Of a DNA stretch of 64,000 bases, positions 27,792-41,684 are shown piece after piece. How positions within the stretch are numbered: the stretch's first letter is position 1; every line of letters begins with the position of its first letter. Below the pieces are notes generated by a model. That model worked only from the letters and a program-made list of their open reading frames with translations. It searched no databases and was not told where the DNA came from. The stretch is from positions 62,001 to 126,000 of the forward strand of contig JAKNDB010000103.1 in NCBI GenBank assembly GCA_024305405.1. Reading direction: 5' to 3'. The DNA comes from Dirofilaria immitis (lineage: Eukaryota > Nematoda > Chromadorea > Rhabditida > Onchocercidae). The translations under genes were made by a program, and so were the position numbers.

Positions 27792-30700
27792 ATGGACAAA
27801 TGCGACGAAAGTGATGATACGCAATCGGATAACGACGAAAAAATTGATGATATGATTACTGTTTCACACAGTGATAAGTTAACAGTTCAAGAAATTTCTC
27901 GGGTTTGTTTGTTTATTTTGCTCATTCTATTCGTCATTTTAAAGATTAAATATAAAGCAAACTTTCAATTCACATTTAACTTTGAATCTTTATAAAAATT
28001 TATTCGTTGTTATGAAATGGTAAGTTTTATTAGTGCATTACTTTAAGTCAAGATTGTAATACAATCCATACGAATTGATAAGATAATTTTTTTTAATTAC
28101 TATTCAAAAATTATCGTCCACACTTAAGTGATAAATTTAATATCAGTGACAAATAGGTGAAGATAAAAATATGTTTTATTAATCAGACTGCTTATTAAGT
28201 TGTTAGAGGTTTTTATCCTTGTGGCTTTTATGAAAATTCGTACAGATTTTTGTAGCCAAAATTATTAATTTAAATAGGAATTTCATATTTTTGTGCAATT
28301 TTATTCCTTCAGACATTTCTGAACTCTCGTACTGATTTAAAAGAATTAATGAATTTTCATCAGCATTACAAAAATTATTCTTTTTGTTTTTAATCAATTC
28401 AGGATCAAATATTTTCAACGATAACAGCTTTCTCAACACCAGAGCCGAATTACTCATCAGCAAATTATCCTGTGCAATATCTTAATTATAATAATGTAAA
28501 TTGTCTTCAGTTAATTAATCAAAATTTTTAAGTATGACTTAAAAATATTTTTCCTTCAATATAATTATGTTAATATTTTATCAGCAAAAATTTTAGCTGG
28601 CGATTTTTCCACCAATGAACGGATTAAATATCAATCCGGTTTTTACACTAATACTCAACCGCCCGCATTTATAGCTGATGATCACAATGTAGCCAATTAT
28701 GAAGAAGTCTCGACGTATCCTTATTTACATAATCCACCATTTCAATCCATTTCACTATTGCCTGAAATACATCGTCCAGCATTATCGGTCTACAGTGGTA
28801 AATATGTTCATTTATGATCAAACATCAGATGAGCTACAACATGGAAGGATGATATTAGTGATCGATATTTGATGAAATTAATTGTTCTAAAAAATTTGTC
28901 AATTTCAAACATTAATTTTACATTTACTTGAATTATCGAAAACAAAAGCATTATGATATTGATTTTAGATTTTCAGTATCAACCGTCATTAATTACATCA
29001 TTATCCACTTATTCGGTTAATGAACATGTGCCACATCCATTTATGGCACCAACATTACCACCTCTTTCTACCGATGTTACAAACAATCTACCTGAACCGG
29101 TGGTATCATCCCAACAAACAATCACTATGATGCAGACAGCTTCACAAAGTAATAATAATTCATGCTATTTCTATGACAGCTTTCCGGATTCATGTAACGC
29201 ATCAAACAATTCAATGAATCCATAAAATTTTGAAAACATTACATATAATAAAATCTAAAATTAAATTCGAAATTTCACCGATAATTTGTAATATGCGACA
29301 CGGCAAACAATTAAAGGTATCAGAGCAAATTTCTATAATTAATTTGCAATATAATGCGTTACTTTCTGGTAATCACTTTTCATTTTATAATTCCTTTCCT
29401 CAAAATTATATCACAACTTGAATTAGTCATTTTTATAACTAAGAATTTTAATTAAAATAGTTTATATGTATATAGAACCATTGCAAAAGACTAAAAAGAG
29501 GTCGTAAACGCCTAAGTGATAATGCTACTGGAATGAGGAAAGCGAATATAATGTCTGAAGGAAATGAAACATTTCCTTCAGACATTTCAGGACAATTGGT
29601 TCCGAAGAGACGTGGAAGAAAACGTAAAGGTAATGATGATGATACTGGAAAGGCAAATGTTGCTTTACAAAAGGTAATAAGATTTTATGAATACGTAAAT
29701 TTCCATTAAAAATTTATGTATAAATAGAAAAATCAAAAAGCAGAAAGAATAATATTGGACATAAATCAATAAATTAGATTATACAAAAGCATTACAAAAG
29801 CGGCTATTCGATTTTAATGTATTTAATTCATTTACTAATCCGTGTAAAAATGCAATGTTTTTTTTTTTGTATCATGAATTATGGAATTAAATTTAGGCTA
29901 TCCAAATGATAAATAGACAATCGTAATCTGCTAAATAATTTCAGACTATTCAACACGTAACGACAGCTTTATTAGTTAGTTCGAGAAATTTAACCAAGAA
30001 TAATGATTAGAAATACTCTTCTAGAAAGTTTTCACTGCTAATAATTAGCTAAATAAAGAAATTAATCAATATTAGACCTGGTCTGTCCCATAGCAAACAA
30101 GCATTCTACTATTACTTCATCGATTATACCTCGAGAATTCCACAAAATAATTTTTTTTTCGTTATCAAAATTCAAAAATTGGAATTATTAATTCACATCT
30201 TTTATCATTTTAATGCAAAATTTGCTTACAAGCAAGGATTAATAAATAGACTCATATTGTTTTTCAAATTTCGATTATTTCACGAATAGTGTTAACAATG
30301 ATGCTTTAAGATTCCTCATCAAATGATCGAAGACGCGAACATAGAAATTAATGGAACGAATATTAGCAATTCTCAAAGTGATTAAATTTTATTAGTTTCA
30401 ATTTCTACTTCTTACATTTGCAGTAATATTACTATAAATATGAGACGTTTAATTCAACTGCTTATAACTTAGCCTTTAAAATGTTCCATTTAAGTAAGTA
30501 TCCATGCATATTTGCTGTTCATATCAGTATTTTATTAGAGTATATAATCGTTCAATTTTATTTCATTAAAATCATCTTGCATTATTTGCAATAAAAAATA
30601 AAGTTAGCTTTGCAGAGAGAAGTGTTGAAATATTAAATCACAGCAACAACGAAGTAAAAAGTGTCGAGGAGAGAAAAGAAGAAAAGACGAAAAAAAGCGT

Positions 30701-32249
30701 TCCCATAAGAAAAGCGAAACAATTGATAGTATTATCAATGATATGGTCAGTTATAAAGTTCGAAAATGAAACTGATAGCACTTATCTTTTATTATTGTGA
30801 ACAATAAGAAATTTTGGATTGCAACAATTTTTTGCAAATCAATATCAAGAAAAAGTGGAAAAGTTTCTTGCTAAGAAATTTATTTAAGCATGAAATCGTG
30901 TAAATTTTTATATATTGTCAATTTTAGAAAGACCATGGTTTAGCAACTGGAAGGCTATCAGCCGCGAAAAAGAAATGCGTAGAAGAAGAATTGCTATATA
31001 AACAGAAAAATCGTATGTCGATGGCATTTCCGGTATCAAGTTTTAAGATTATGATGTTAAGGCTTGAAAAAACTTTTTAAAAAGAATTTTTATTCTCAGG
31101 TTAATATATCGATTTCCTGACCTGCTTAATAAGCAAATATACTTTCTATTCATATCTTTTTTTTTACGCAAATTAATAATACCATCATTACGTGAGTTTT
31201 TATTCCCCTAAAAAAATTATATAGAAATAATACCGTGGATGTCATTCCAGAAAGGTAGTTTTCTGATCCGATATTCCGATTTGGAAACATTAGACTGTGA
31301 TCAAGTTTGGTGTGTCGATAATCATCATATGCTGCTTAAATATCGCCTCTCTACACATATCGAAGGGAAACGCCGCCTGTATTTGAAATCTCAACCTGAA
31401 AGAGTAAATTTGAATGATTAAACTTTGAAACTCGATAAAACGAGATTAGAATATCATTGGAATAGTTCAAATGCATGTTAAGAAAATCTGTAGAGTAGTA
31501 CTCAAATCTATTCGTTAATATATTTAATAATCTCGACATTCAGCTTATGATGATTAATTTTATTTTGGTTCGTTGGCTGGAAGTGCGAGGAGCCGTGGCA
31601 TTTTATCAGTTGACAGTTATTGAGCGTGATCGTGATGGTAGCAAAGTATTGATTCTTTATCCGGATGCTAAAGAATTGGCAGAATCTCGCGAGAAAGCAA
31701 AGCGACAAAAGCAAATTGCAGAAGAAATGAAACGAGGCGTTGGTAATTCTCACGATGCTGATGACAATAAATTGTTATATCAGACCGATTTTGATGAAAT
31801 AAAAGGAATCGAAAAAAGTAGCAATTTCATGGTAGTTATGCAAATATCATTTTAATATCTATATTGCTAACTAATTATTGGAATAAAAATGATAAATATA
31901 TCTTTCCAAGCATTTTCATCACTGCCAGAAGTTTGATGCAAGTCAAATGATTAATTTAGTCATACTTTTAACTTAAAAATTAATTAATAAGAATTAATTA
32001 TATCATGACGAAGAAAATAAAAAATAAAACGATTCAAAGTTAAATTTTTCAAAATTTTAGGATCCCGAGCACCAACAAGAGAATGTTGAAGTTCAGATGA
32101 CCAAAGAAGCAGCAAACGCAATAGAACGTTTTATTTTGATTTCAGAAGACGATTACACTGAAACCAATAAGAAACATGTGGCAGAAAGTGTTTTTCTAGA
32201 GAATCCTGTCGACGGTCATATGATTATTTCAGAAGCAGATAATGAATAA
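27792..32249 (+). CDS. Probable nuclear protein with AT-hook-like basic motifs; family not recognised
   Basis: Exons: 27792-27902, 28403-28495, 28585-28797, 28969 to about 29193, 29476-29673, 30644-30745, 30928-31012, 31225-31403, 31544-31831 and 32061-32249. Splice phases agree from 29476 to the stop. The N terminus is acidic (MDKCDESDDTQSDNDE). The middle is rich in Ser, Thr, Pro, Asn and Gln, as in activation domains. Two KRGRKR / KRRGRKRKG clusters resemble AT-hooks, and a Lys/Arg block (RSKKCRGEKRRKDEKKRSHKK) could be a nuclear signal. Residues from about 31,240 to 31,680 form a compact, well-ordered domain (GSFLIRYSDL, DCDQVWCVDNHHMLLKY, FYQLTVIERDRDGSKVLILYP) that I do not recognise. 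A charged helix and an acidic tail follow. Exon 3 enters in frame only if one A is restored at 28586-28590. The join of exons 4 and 5 is uncertain. Transcription or chromatin work is inference from composition only. Confidence 0.65.
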
Positions 32250-32964
32250 TTTTATAGACATTGTAGATATCTTCACTTTTTTTCTATTGATTTATTTTTT
32301 CCCTCAATTTTTTATCAATGTTTACCTTCCTGTATTATATGCTTGCATTATTAAAGGAAATGATTTTTCTTCTGTAAATATTTAGTTTAAGATTAACTAT
32401 CTCCATTTGCTTTTATTTTCAAATCATCATGCAACAAGAAGAAGGGTGTTTTATAAATATATGACCCATTAAAAAAAAAAATTTAATTTATATTTCCAAA
32501 TATATTGTGATTGAAAATTCCGTTTATCCTCAAAGGAAATTTAAATTTGAAGCAATAAATGCTGATTATTTGATCATTTTCGCACTTCTTTTGTTCCTAT
32601 CATAACAATGAAATAAGTCTTAGCAACATATAATTTTGAAGTTTCAAATTTTTTTATACTTCAATGTGGAATTACAAATAATCATTTCTATTCTGATTTT
32701 ATATATGCTCATATTTGATTGGAATGGAATCATAAAATGCTTTTGGTGATAAAGATATTCTTTATATGATGCATAAGTCTAAATAAAATGTGCAATATGA
32801 GTTTAAATTCTCAAGGATTTTTCTTTTTAGTTAAATTAGACTACACCAATTTTATTCCTAATCAATTTCATTCTTATCACAAGTACATTATGATTTAGAT
32901 CGAGTGAAACTATTTGCATGATTGAAGAAATCAATTTGTTCTGCTGTATTATCTACATTATCTG
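32250..32964 (+). other. 3' flank of the AT-hook gene
   Basis: AT-rich sequence after the TAA at 32247-32249, with A/T runs and AATAAA-like hexamers but no coding signal on either strand. It probably carries the 3' UTR and polyadenylation site, then the junction with the compositionally different block to its right. Confidence 0.45.
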
Positions 32965-33440
32965 TCATACCAGGCAAAAAGCTATCTCTAAGCCCCACTC
33001 AGCTTGCGAGTTGATGAAATCATATTGAACTTCCTCAAAATTTTCATTGTAGAGGTAATAACGGCAGTCTTGTATCACTCTATTGTAAAATAATTTACAA
33101 ATTTCTTTATATAGCTTTAGTGGCAACTCTTTACTCATGTAGATTGAATAAAAATCAACTAACCACCTATAACCAATTTGCTCATATCTATTTAAAACTT
33201 TTTCAATTAAGACTGTAGTTATACCTAGCGAAAATGAGAAGGATATGCAAGAAATTCCAGCAAAGATTAAGGAAAAGGTTAACATAGTTCTTGTCAAGAA
33301 TATTGATAAGGTGATAAAGGTTGCTTTGATACGACCTACTATTCAAATCGAAGGTAATACTGGAAATAACACACCATCTTCTTTTGTAGAAAATAGAGGC
33401 GGTAGCTTTCCTGAGTTAAAAACACTAAAGCATTAAGCCT
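32965..33440 (-). pseudogene. Broken bacterial-looking membrane-protein ORF (candidate Wolbachia-type insertion)
   Basis: On the minus strand an open frame reads from about 33,440 to 32,965 with one internal stop near 33,345. Upstream of the stop is SGKLPPLFSTKEDGVLFPVL. Downstream comes a long hydrophobic stretch (MLTFSLIFAGISCISFSFSL), then an amphipathic Lys/Glu/Tyr-rich region ending AEWGLEIAFCLV. There are no splice signals, the base composition is more balanced than in the neighbouring desert, and codon use is unlike the intron-rich genes around it. Filarial nuclear genomes often carry decayed Wolbachia fragments (established knowledge), and this block fits that picture. I do not recognise the specific protein. 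A degenerate nematode gene or other old insertion is the alternative. Confidence 0.4.
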
Positions 33441-34121
33441 TTTTATGGCTTTAGCAGTGCAACAATAAGTTTCAAACAGCTACTGAAACAGAATGAAAAC
33501 TGCTTACCAAATTTTGCTAGCCTTCTTATCATGATAATGATAAGTATTCAATTATCTTTAATCTTGTGTAGACTAAGCGATAAAAGTATTACATAATTGA
33601 TTTCCTATGTTTAATTTTTGTTTTATATGTACCTTATACCTTTCACTGTGAAAAAAACTTCACATAAACAAAAAAAAAACAATAATAAAGGTATATCATC
33701 TGAAAAATAACCAAATAATAAAAATATTCATATTATACTTGCAGTAGGTTATATTCTTTCAGAATAGAGTACATCTTTACAAGAGCAAAATAACATCGGG
33801 ATTGGTAGGGGCCAGGGTTATTTATTTTACTTTGCTATAGCAATTGCTGAATTGCATTTAGGCTTTCTATTAAGCATAGTTACTACTCATTAATGTGAAT
33901 TCCATGGTAATATAAACACATTAACAAATGACGGTAAAAATTAAATATGCATTACTTGCAGTAAACAAGTGAATACAGCTCTTGCTCATTAAGGTGAAAG
34001 TTGTTATAATTAAAAATTGTTTAAGAAGCATTTAGTTGATGCATACTCAATTGAGTAGGGTTTTGATTTTTATAACCTCGCTGAGCCTTAGCTTTACATC
34101 ATATTCTAGCAAAGCAAGTCA
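33441..34121. other. Non-coding part of the compositionally different block
   Basis: Less AT-rich than the flanking deserts, with short bacterial-looking open fragments (around 33,790-33,890 the plus strand reads YLFYFAIAIAELHLGFLLS) broken by stops. It contains the near-palindrome TTATCATGATAATGATAA near 33,527. No intact gene is seen. I treat it as part of the same candidate insertion. Confidence 0.35.
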
Positions 34122-34297
34122 GTAGATGCTGAGTTTGTAAATCTTCTGCAAAATAAGGAATACAAGTTCAGTAGATATTGTAAATCTTCTGCAAAATAAG
34201 GAATACAAGTTCAGTAGATATTGTAAATCTTCTGCAAAATAAGGAATACAAGTTCAGTAGATATTGTAAATCTTCTGCAAAATAAGGAATACAAGTT
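34122..34297 (+). repeat. 43-bp tandem repeat, about four copies
   Basis: Copies begin at about 34122 (diverged at its start), 34171, 34214 and 34257. The last three are identical over their shared length; the unit begins GTAGATATTGTAAATCTTCT and ends CAAGTTCA. Because 43 is not a multiple of three, the minus-strand open frame across it shows shifted copies of the same peptide, so that frame is not a real protein. There are no spacers, so it is not CRISPR. Confidence 0.93.
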
Positions 34298-37200
34298 TTA
34301 TAAATGGTAGCATCTGTAATTAACACAGAAAAGTTTATGTGATGCAAAATAGGTTGAAATAATACAACAAGCATTAAAGACTAGAGAAATCCCAGACTAG
34401 AAAAGAGTAGATTTTCTACTCTTTACGGATAAAATTTTAGGAAGCCAAACAAGAGCTCAATAATACTAAAAAACCTGGAAAACGTATCCGAATGTTACCA
34501 AAAGAAAAAAAAAACACTTAATTAGATGATGTTCTCTATAGATATGCTCGCTCAGTTACAGCTATGATTATTTAAAAATATGTCCTTATCAAATCTTAGA
34601 ACTGTAATTCTGATGATAAAGTTTGAAAATATAACTTTTTAAAACTGAAATGATATTAATTTAGCCTGAAAATAGTCGGTCAGTTTATCTCTTCAAAGGT
34701 TTCATTATTTACACTATGCTTTAGAAACAGCACTTCTCATTTTTCATTTTTTCTATCCACATTATTGTCTAATCCACCGTATCCAAATTATTTTTTATTT
34801 TATTTCTGATAAACGAAAAGATATTTTGCTTTTAGGATTATTATGTCTATCTGCCATATTAATTTATCAATTTATATTCAAATTATAAATTTAATCAAAG
34901 AGATATAATAGATGATATAATACAAAGTAGTGGAGTGTGATGCCAGAGGTTATGAAATGATATGATATGACGTCACATAATACAGTATAATAATATTACA
35001 TTAATTAATATGTCGCATAATATTTCGATTATTTTATCATTTTATGCCAGCATAAGGTAGAGAAGATTAAAACTGTTTTCTATGGAGAGAATTATCTTAT
35101 CATTCTAGATAATGAGATTAGTCTTCATATGTCGTGAATTTTTAACATCAGAATAAAATTTACATATGAAAGTACATATATAGTTGGTCAGTACCCCGCT
35201 ACTTAGTATGATAAGTTTGGCTCCAATGCTATTAGTTATTATTGTAAAAATTTTAATTATATAATAAAAAAATTAGTTGCAACAATTAAGAGATGCTTCA
35301 TTCAATGACTATCAAATTTGTTGCTATACATGAATGGAAATGTAAAACTTTGAGAAAATTTCCCAAAAAATCTAACAAATTTTTAATTTATGATAAATTT
35401 TAATTATTCTTTTCACTTCTATTCTATTTGTTCCAGACATAAAAAGTTTAATAACACGCATAACAATTAATCTCGGTTTTTTTTTTTTTTTTTAAATATT
35501 GATTTAACCTTCGATTCTTTCATTTCATTCAAATCTACTTTATATTTATATATACAATTTTTTTCAAAATTTAATTTCTTTTTCACAAGATAATGTAGGC
35601 TTTTGTTTTTCGCACATTCAATTTTTATATTTGAAATTATGCAAATGTTTGAAAATAAGATAATTTCACCTTTTTTTTTAATTTATATTTAATTAATTTT
35701 ATACTGAAATGATTTTATCAATAGTAAAGAAATGATAGGGTGAAATTATTACTTGCTCGTAATTAATAGATTTTTCAAAAGAAGGAACAGTAATAATTAT
35801 TTTATCATTGACGAAAAATAATCAATTTATTCTTGTTAATATTTGATCACTAGTATTGTAAATTCTTAGGCAACAAATTAAATACTTCAACAAATTACAT
35901 TTTCTTCCGTTTTACACTTTTCATTCATTTTTTCCTCCAACAATTTCATTTTTATAGAATCGATTTCTATCAAATATTTTCGCCATAAACTTCCATAAAT
36001 TTTAATAGCGGTTAAGTTTATCTGAAAAGCGTTATTTTATTTCATTCGATTTGTTTCGAATTAGATAGGAGTAACATTTTGAATGCTGCATGTAACAGTT
36101 TCAAAAAAATAAAACAATTACAGAGATATAATGGAGTTGAAATGAAATTATTATATAATAATAAAAGTAGAAAACTTTATTAATAATTATAATGAAAGGG
36201 TAAGGAAAAATGTAATAAAAATTATTTATTTCAAGCAAATTTTTCAATTTTTTTCATTTGTTGAATCAGTTTCACTGGTTATCAACGGGATAAATTGCTT
36301 TTGAACTTAAAATTACGATAAATTTCACTAAATTTTATATTCTAAAAAATTTTCAAAAATCAGTATGGTGACCACAATTATCCTAGAATAATTTAATAAA
36401 AGGCCGAAAAAGCAAATGTTCAAAATACTAAACCGATTTGTTATGAAAATTAAAAATAAGAGAAATTTTAATAACTTACCATAAAATCAAAAATAGCAAA
36501 ATCGAACTTTTTATTTTTCCTATCAAATTTGTCTTTTGAATTTCAGCGATGCATCTAAGCGATAATAGAAGCATTGAAATGATGATCAAAGGGGCGAAAT
36601 AATTATTCCAAAGTTAAATGATTAAATAAATTATTGTATTTATTTATCAGAACTTTGTGGTGTTCATGAAATACTGATTCGAAGTAAATAATAAATAATT
36701 ATATGTTGGTAAAGCTTTTTTCTATTGAATAAATTAACTGGTGATTAATTTTTAAATATTTTGCGCTATCAAAAAGTTGTTTAAAAGATATCATTTATTC
36801 GCTTCTTTTGATTAGCATTAAAGTTACAATTCGTTTAATTTTTTTAAATATTATTGAAATAAAATGAAAAAAGAGGAGAAATTTATCATGAATGAGATCA
36901 TTTCTATAACAATATATTAAATGATTTTTCTACTTTTTCCCATTGAAAAATAGACTTCAATAAAAAGGAAAAGAAAAAAAGAATTTTCTTCTTGAAAAGA
37001 AGAAAAATAAAAAATTGAGGACAAATACGAATGAGTGGCAGTTTTAATAGCATTTTATTTACTTTCGTTGGAGATATGGATGAGTTTGGTTTATTTTTCC
37101 TGCGATGCAATGAAAAGCAATAAAAGGAAAAAAAAAATGATATAACTTACTTCTTCTTGCATCAAATGGGAATCTTCTTTTGAATTTTACTTTTTGTTAA

Positions 37201-38232
37201 GAAAAATGAAAAAATGAAATAAAAATTGTTTATCGAAATTTTACAGTTTTTTTAACTTCATAGTTTTGAGCAAAATTATTTTGCATTAATATTACTTATA
37301 ATTTTATATTAATATCTTATCAAATAATTAAAAGAATGATATTGGCAACAAAGGAAATGGAAATTTATATTTGGCGTATGTATATACATAAAATAATTTT
37401 CATTATTTAATTCTCGAATATAATCTTCTAACTGTTTAACATTTTTGATTTATAGGTGATTTGAATAGGTATGAATATAAACTTTTTGTTTCTACTCTAC
37501 CTTAAAATTTGAGTTATTATTTCATGTTGAATTATTCATGTAGAATGTTACCATCTATTAGTTTTTCGTGGTTCATAATATCTAACGTTATGAAGACATT
37601 CGATTCGATATTATTACAATCATTAATGTCTATATTTGAAATAATTAATTGTTAATATCTGATATAGATAGTCATTGAAATAATACCAGAATTGACAATT
37701 CAAATTTTATAATGATGAATTTTCTTGTGCAATGTTAAAATGAAATCATCTTATTTCTTATCAAATGTTTGCGTATTGTGCATTTATTTGTGTTCTGTTA
37801 TGGTACATTCAATTGGCAAAAGTAGTCAATAAAAACTATAGAGAAGTTTATTAAAATAAGTGATCAACAAAAATAGCAAAGTAACACTGATAAACATTTT
37901 ATCGTTTTACTAATCATTACCGAATCACAAAATACTTCAAAAATATTTCATTTTTACCATTAGATAATTTTAGATAATAATTCTTCATTTCATCGCTTTG
38001 TATAAACAATTTTGTTCACAGTTATTATTTCGAATTTATCAATGTTTGTTGCTTTTTCATCTCAATTAGAAATTTCTTTAAATTATTTCAACATCGAATT
38101 AAATCAAATTTATTTCTGTCTCGCAATTAATCGTTTTATTGTAATTTAATCGAATTTTCCTCTAATTATTGTAACATTGGGAGTAGGATTTATTGAAATT
38201 TGAGAAAGAATCTATAAATGCAAGAATATATT

Positions 38233-38650
38233 TCAAAATAAATATGAGCAGATAGATAGACAGATATATCCAAAAACGAAGTAGAGAAATGCAGCATCAA
38301 GTTGGACAGGAGTAGCAATATAGAAAGAGGTAAAGGGAACATGAAGGGTCCAATTTTCGCTCTGCATCAATAAATCGGCGGAGAAAAGTGTGGTGTTGCA
38401 TAAAGGAGGATAAATCCGAGACGAGGAGCCTTCCTTTTTCGCCTCCAATTCGATTCTCATTTTGTCTGCCTTGTTTCTTGGACTCATTCTCGAAAGAGAA
38501 GGCAAGTGTTTCTTTGGACTAACTTCCGAAGGCTGAGGAAAAATGTTTTCTTGGGTTGATTGCCAGAAGATGAAGAAAATGTTTCTTTGGACTGGCTTCT
38601 GAAAGATGAGAAAAGTAGTTCTTTATGTGATTCCCAGGATAAGGAAAGTA
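38233..38650 (-). other. GC-richer island with degenerate ~36-bp repeat; possible lone exon
   Basis: This 0.4-kb block is clearly less AT-rich than its surroundings. On the minus strand an open frame ends at 38,233 and reads through the block with few hydrophobic residues at first (SEVSPKKHLPSLSRMSPRNK), then EGSSSRIYPPLCNTTLFSADLLMQSENW. Bases 38,465-38,645 hold about five loose repeats of 33-40 bp with the plus-strand core TGTTTCTTTGGACT. In the minus frame the repeats give SPKKH/NPRKH/SPRN peptides, but the frame shifts between units. It may be one exon of an undetected minus-strand gene or a relic. No family is recognised. Confidence 0.35.
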
Positions 38651-41600
38651 TTATTCGTCTGGTCTATTTCATTTTTGTTTCGTTCTCATTTTTTGTTTTT
38701 CGATTCAATTTTTTTCTTTTTGTTTAATTTATACGAATTTATTTTTAGAAATTGATAATGATGAAATTTCAAATTTTAATATTGTTCGTATAATCAAAAA
38801 GACTACTTAATCAGAGAAAGCTTCTCATAAATATTAAAAATATTTGAATAGATTACTTTGTTATTAACATAGTTTATAAGATAATCGATTTGAAAATTTT
38901 CGAATAAATGAATAAACTCCGGTCTGAAAGTTAGATATTAGAAATAGATCATTTGTTATATAATATAATAGAGAGAAACGAAATATTCTCGTACTACACA
39001 CATACGATATATCATCTTATTTTCTATAGATAATTGAGAAATGGCACAGAAGTGTCGCAAATGGATGATATTACTATCGCATCTATTTATATCATATAAT
39101 ACCACGCATAAATTATTATCCTTATAAATAGTTAACCTTGATAATGTATAAATTCTTTGATCACGCGTATGTTACCTTTACAAATAATCAACCTTGATAC
39201 TATTACGATTTCTTTGATTTTACAAATCTTTTTATTCTCATATAAATAATAATTCCTAAGGATAGCATTAAATTGTTGAAGTGGGAAAGAAATGAAGTAA
39301 GACCATCCAATAGTAAAAATCTTATATGCATGATATGAAACTCCTTAAAATCAATCAAAATGATCAAAGAACATTAAGGTAAAATAGAAATAATAGGTGG
39401 AATTTTGTCTCTAACTGAATCATTGGTAAATTAACTATGTTTCAATAAACTTTATATTTAATTTGGAGAAGATGGAGAAAAAGAAATTCTATTTGGAAAT
39501 CTTTAAACAACATTTTATCATCTACATTTATTTTTCTTTTTAAATTATTAAGATCATAACATTTAAGTATTATTTGCTTTCAAATGGTTCAATTTAATAT
39601 TAATTTATTTTAAAGAAGGATAAAATTTAACAAAGGGAAATGGAGGAGAATTAAAATATTTATTTAATGTTTCTCAATTAAGATTCCAGCATTAAGAAAC
39701 TTAGCATCAGAGCACTTAATTAATTTTATAGTATTATGAAAAGCTTTTCAAATCTATCTTCCAAAAATTATGTAGATAAATCATTCATCATTGCTATATT
39801 CAGCAATACAGCATTGAAATGGTTTTATGATTCACTTATTTAAACTTGATCAATCGATGCTACCGCTATAATCCTAAGAAATTTCAAAATAATTAATAGG
39901 AAGATAAATAATTTTTCTTGAGCTTAGTATTATATGCTGCTGATAATATAATATTTATTAGGAATATTATGTTCTAAATATTTATTTAAACAATTTTTTT
40001 CAATTTAATGGCAAATTAACTCATCCTCTCTTTTCATGTTTTTTTTTTTCTTATTTTTTTAAAGTTGCTCAGATTTATACTTTGCAGATTAAATTTTTAT
40101 TCCTTCACTGCTACACTCAAATTAATAAAATACACTCAATTAGCTACTAATAGAAATTATTCTTTATTGGCTTTGGACGTTGAAAAGACATCATTTTGAA
40201 CTAATTCATATCTTTTAATCTATTATCAAAAATCTTCCTCTTCTTCTAAATTATCTGTTTTCCTTTATTCACTTTTCCTATTCATTCAAATTTCTCATGT
40301 TACATTTTATCTGATTTATATTTACCTATTATTATATGCAAAATAACACTATCAAATTAGGCAAAAAAGCGCATAAAATAATGATGAATATCGACCAATC
40401 TCTGGTATATTTTGTTATGTATTTAATTATTGACATTCAAATATTTTTATATAGAAATTTAAACAAGTATTGATTGATATGTGAATATATAAAAGTATAT
40501 ATTATACCAAAATTTAACTAACCCACATTTTAAAACATATCTATTTCATTCATTTTCTTTTCCCACACAATTATCATATTTTCTTCTGTTACTATGACAG
40601 CAACATCACAAGATGATATAAATAACACTGAAAATATAAACAGAAAGATGAAAAGTCGAATGACACTTTATTTGCTTTCATAATATTTTGATGTATTATT
40701 TACAGAGAAACGTATTACTTCCCTATATATTTATAATCATTAATTTCTTGTTTACCATTAATATAGTAATTTATTCTTCTTTTCATTTTCTTTTTTTGCA
40801 TTTTTAAATAGAATGCAAAAAAATTTGCAAAATTTTCCTCACTTTAATATAAATATATAATTTGGAAAAATACTACGTATATATATCAGTTAATCAACAT
40901 ATACTGATACAAATTGAAATCATTTAAGCTTTTATATATTTATTGAAATATAATATTGATAAGAAATGATCGTCGTTGTTATTGCTCATAAATATATAGA
41001 CTTTTTCTTACTTTATAATTATTGATTATTTTAGTATTATCAGAGATTTTTTATTTTTCGTAAACTTTTGTAATTCAGCAAATACTTGTAAATTATCATT
41101 TAAAATTGCTCCGAATATCATTATTGATTAACTAAATAAATGTTTAAGAAATGAATAGATGAAATTTAATATTGAATATATTAAATTATTACTAAATTTT
41201 AATTATCTAATTTTCTTTACATTTTATTTTAAAATATAAAAGAAAGTGAAAAATAAAAACTTTTTTGAAAAAAACAAAATGAACAAAAAAGTGTCGACTA
41301 ATTTAATGAAATAAAAGTATCCCAGAAAATTGGATTGTGTTATTATCCTCTGTTGCAACAATTCCCATTTGAAATACTGAATTAATAGTTTTTTTTTTTT
41401 CTCACTGTAAATAGCTAGATGCACTATTTTATCCATTCTTCTTTATTTCTTACTAAACAAGAAAGAAAGAAAAGTATTCATTTATAGATAAGTATAGTGG
41501 AAGTGATCTTTAGTCTAGAAAAATGAATTACACCTTTATCAGTTGCAGAAAGAGATTAAATAACTTTATAAATCTCAATTAGTTTTCTTTGCAAGAAATT

Positions 41601-41684
41601 TTTACAGCACATTGCTAATTCATCACTGTTATCATCAATTTGATGTAAATGACAATAATCATTTTTCCTTTTCTTAAAACATTT

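Noticed and set aside
34122..34297. Possible CRISPR array
   Set aside because: Units abut directly with no spacers, and the setting is a eukaryotic genome.
34168..34374. Minus-strand open frame over the 43-bp repeat
   Set aside because: The protein is only the repeat read in shifted frames, because the unit length is not a multiple of three.
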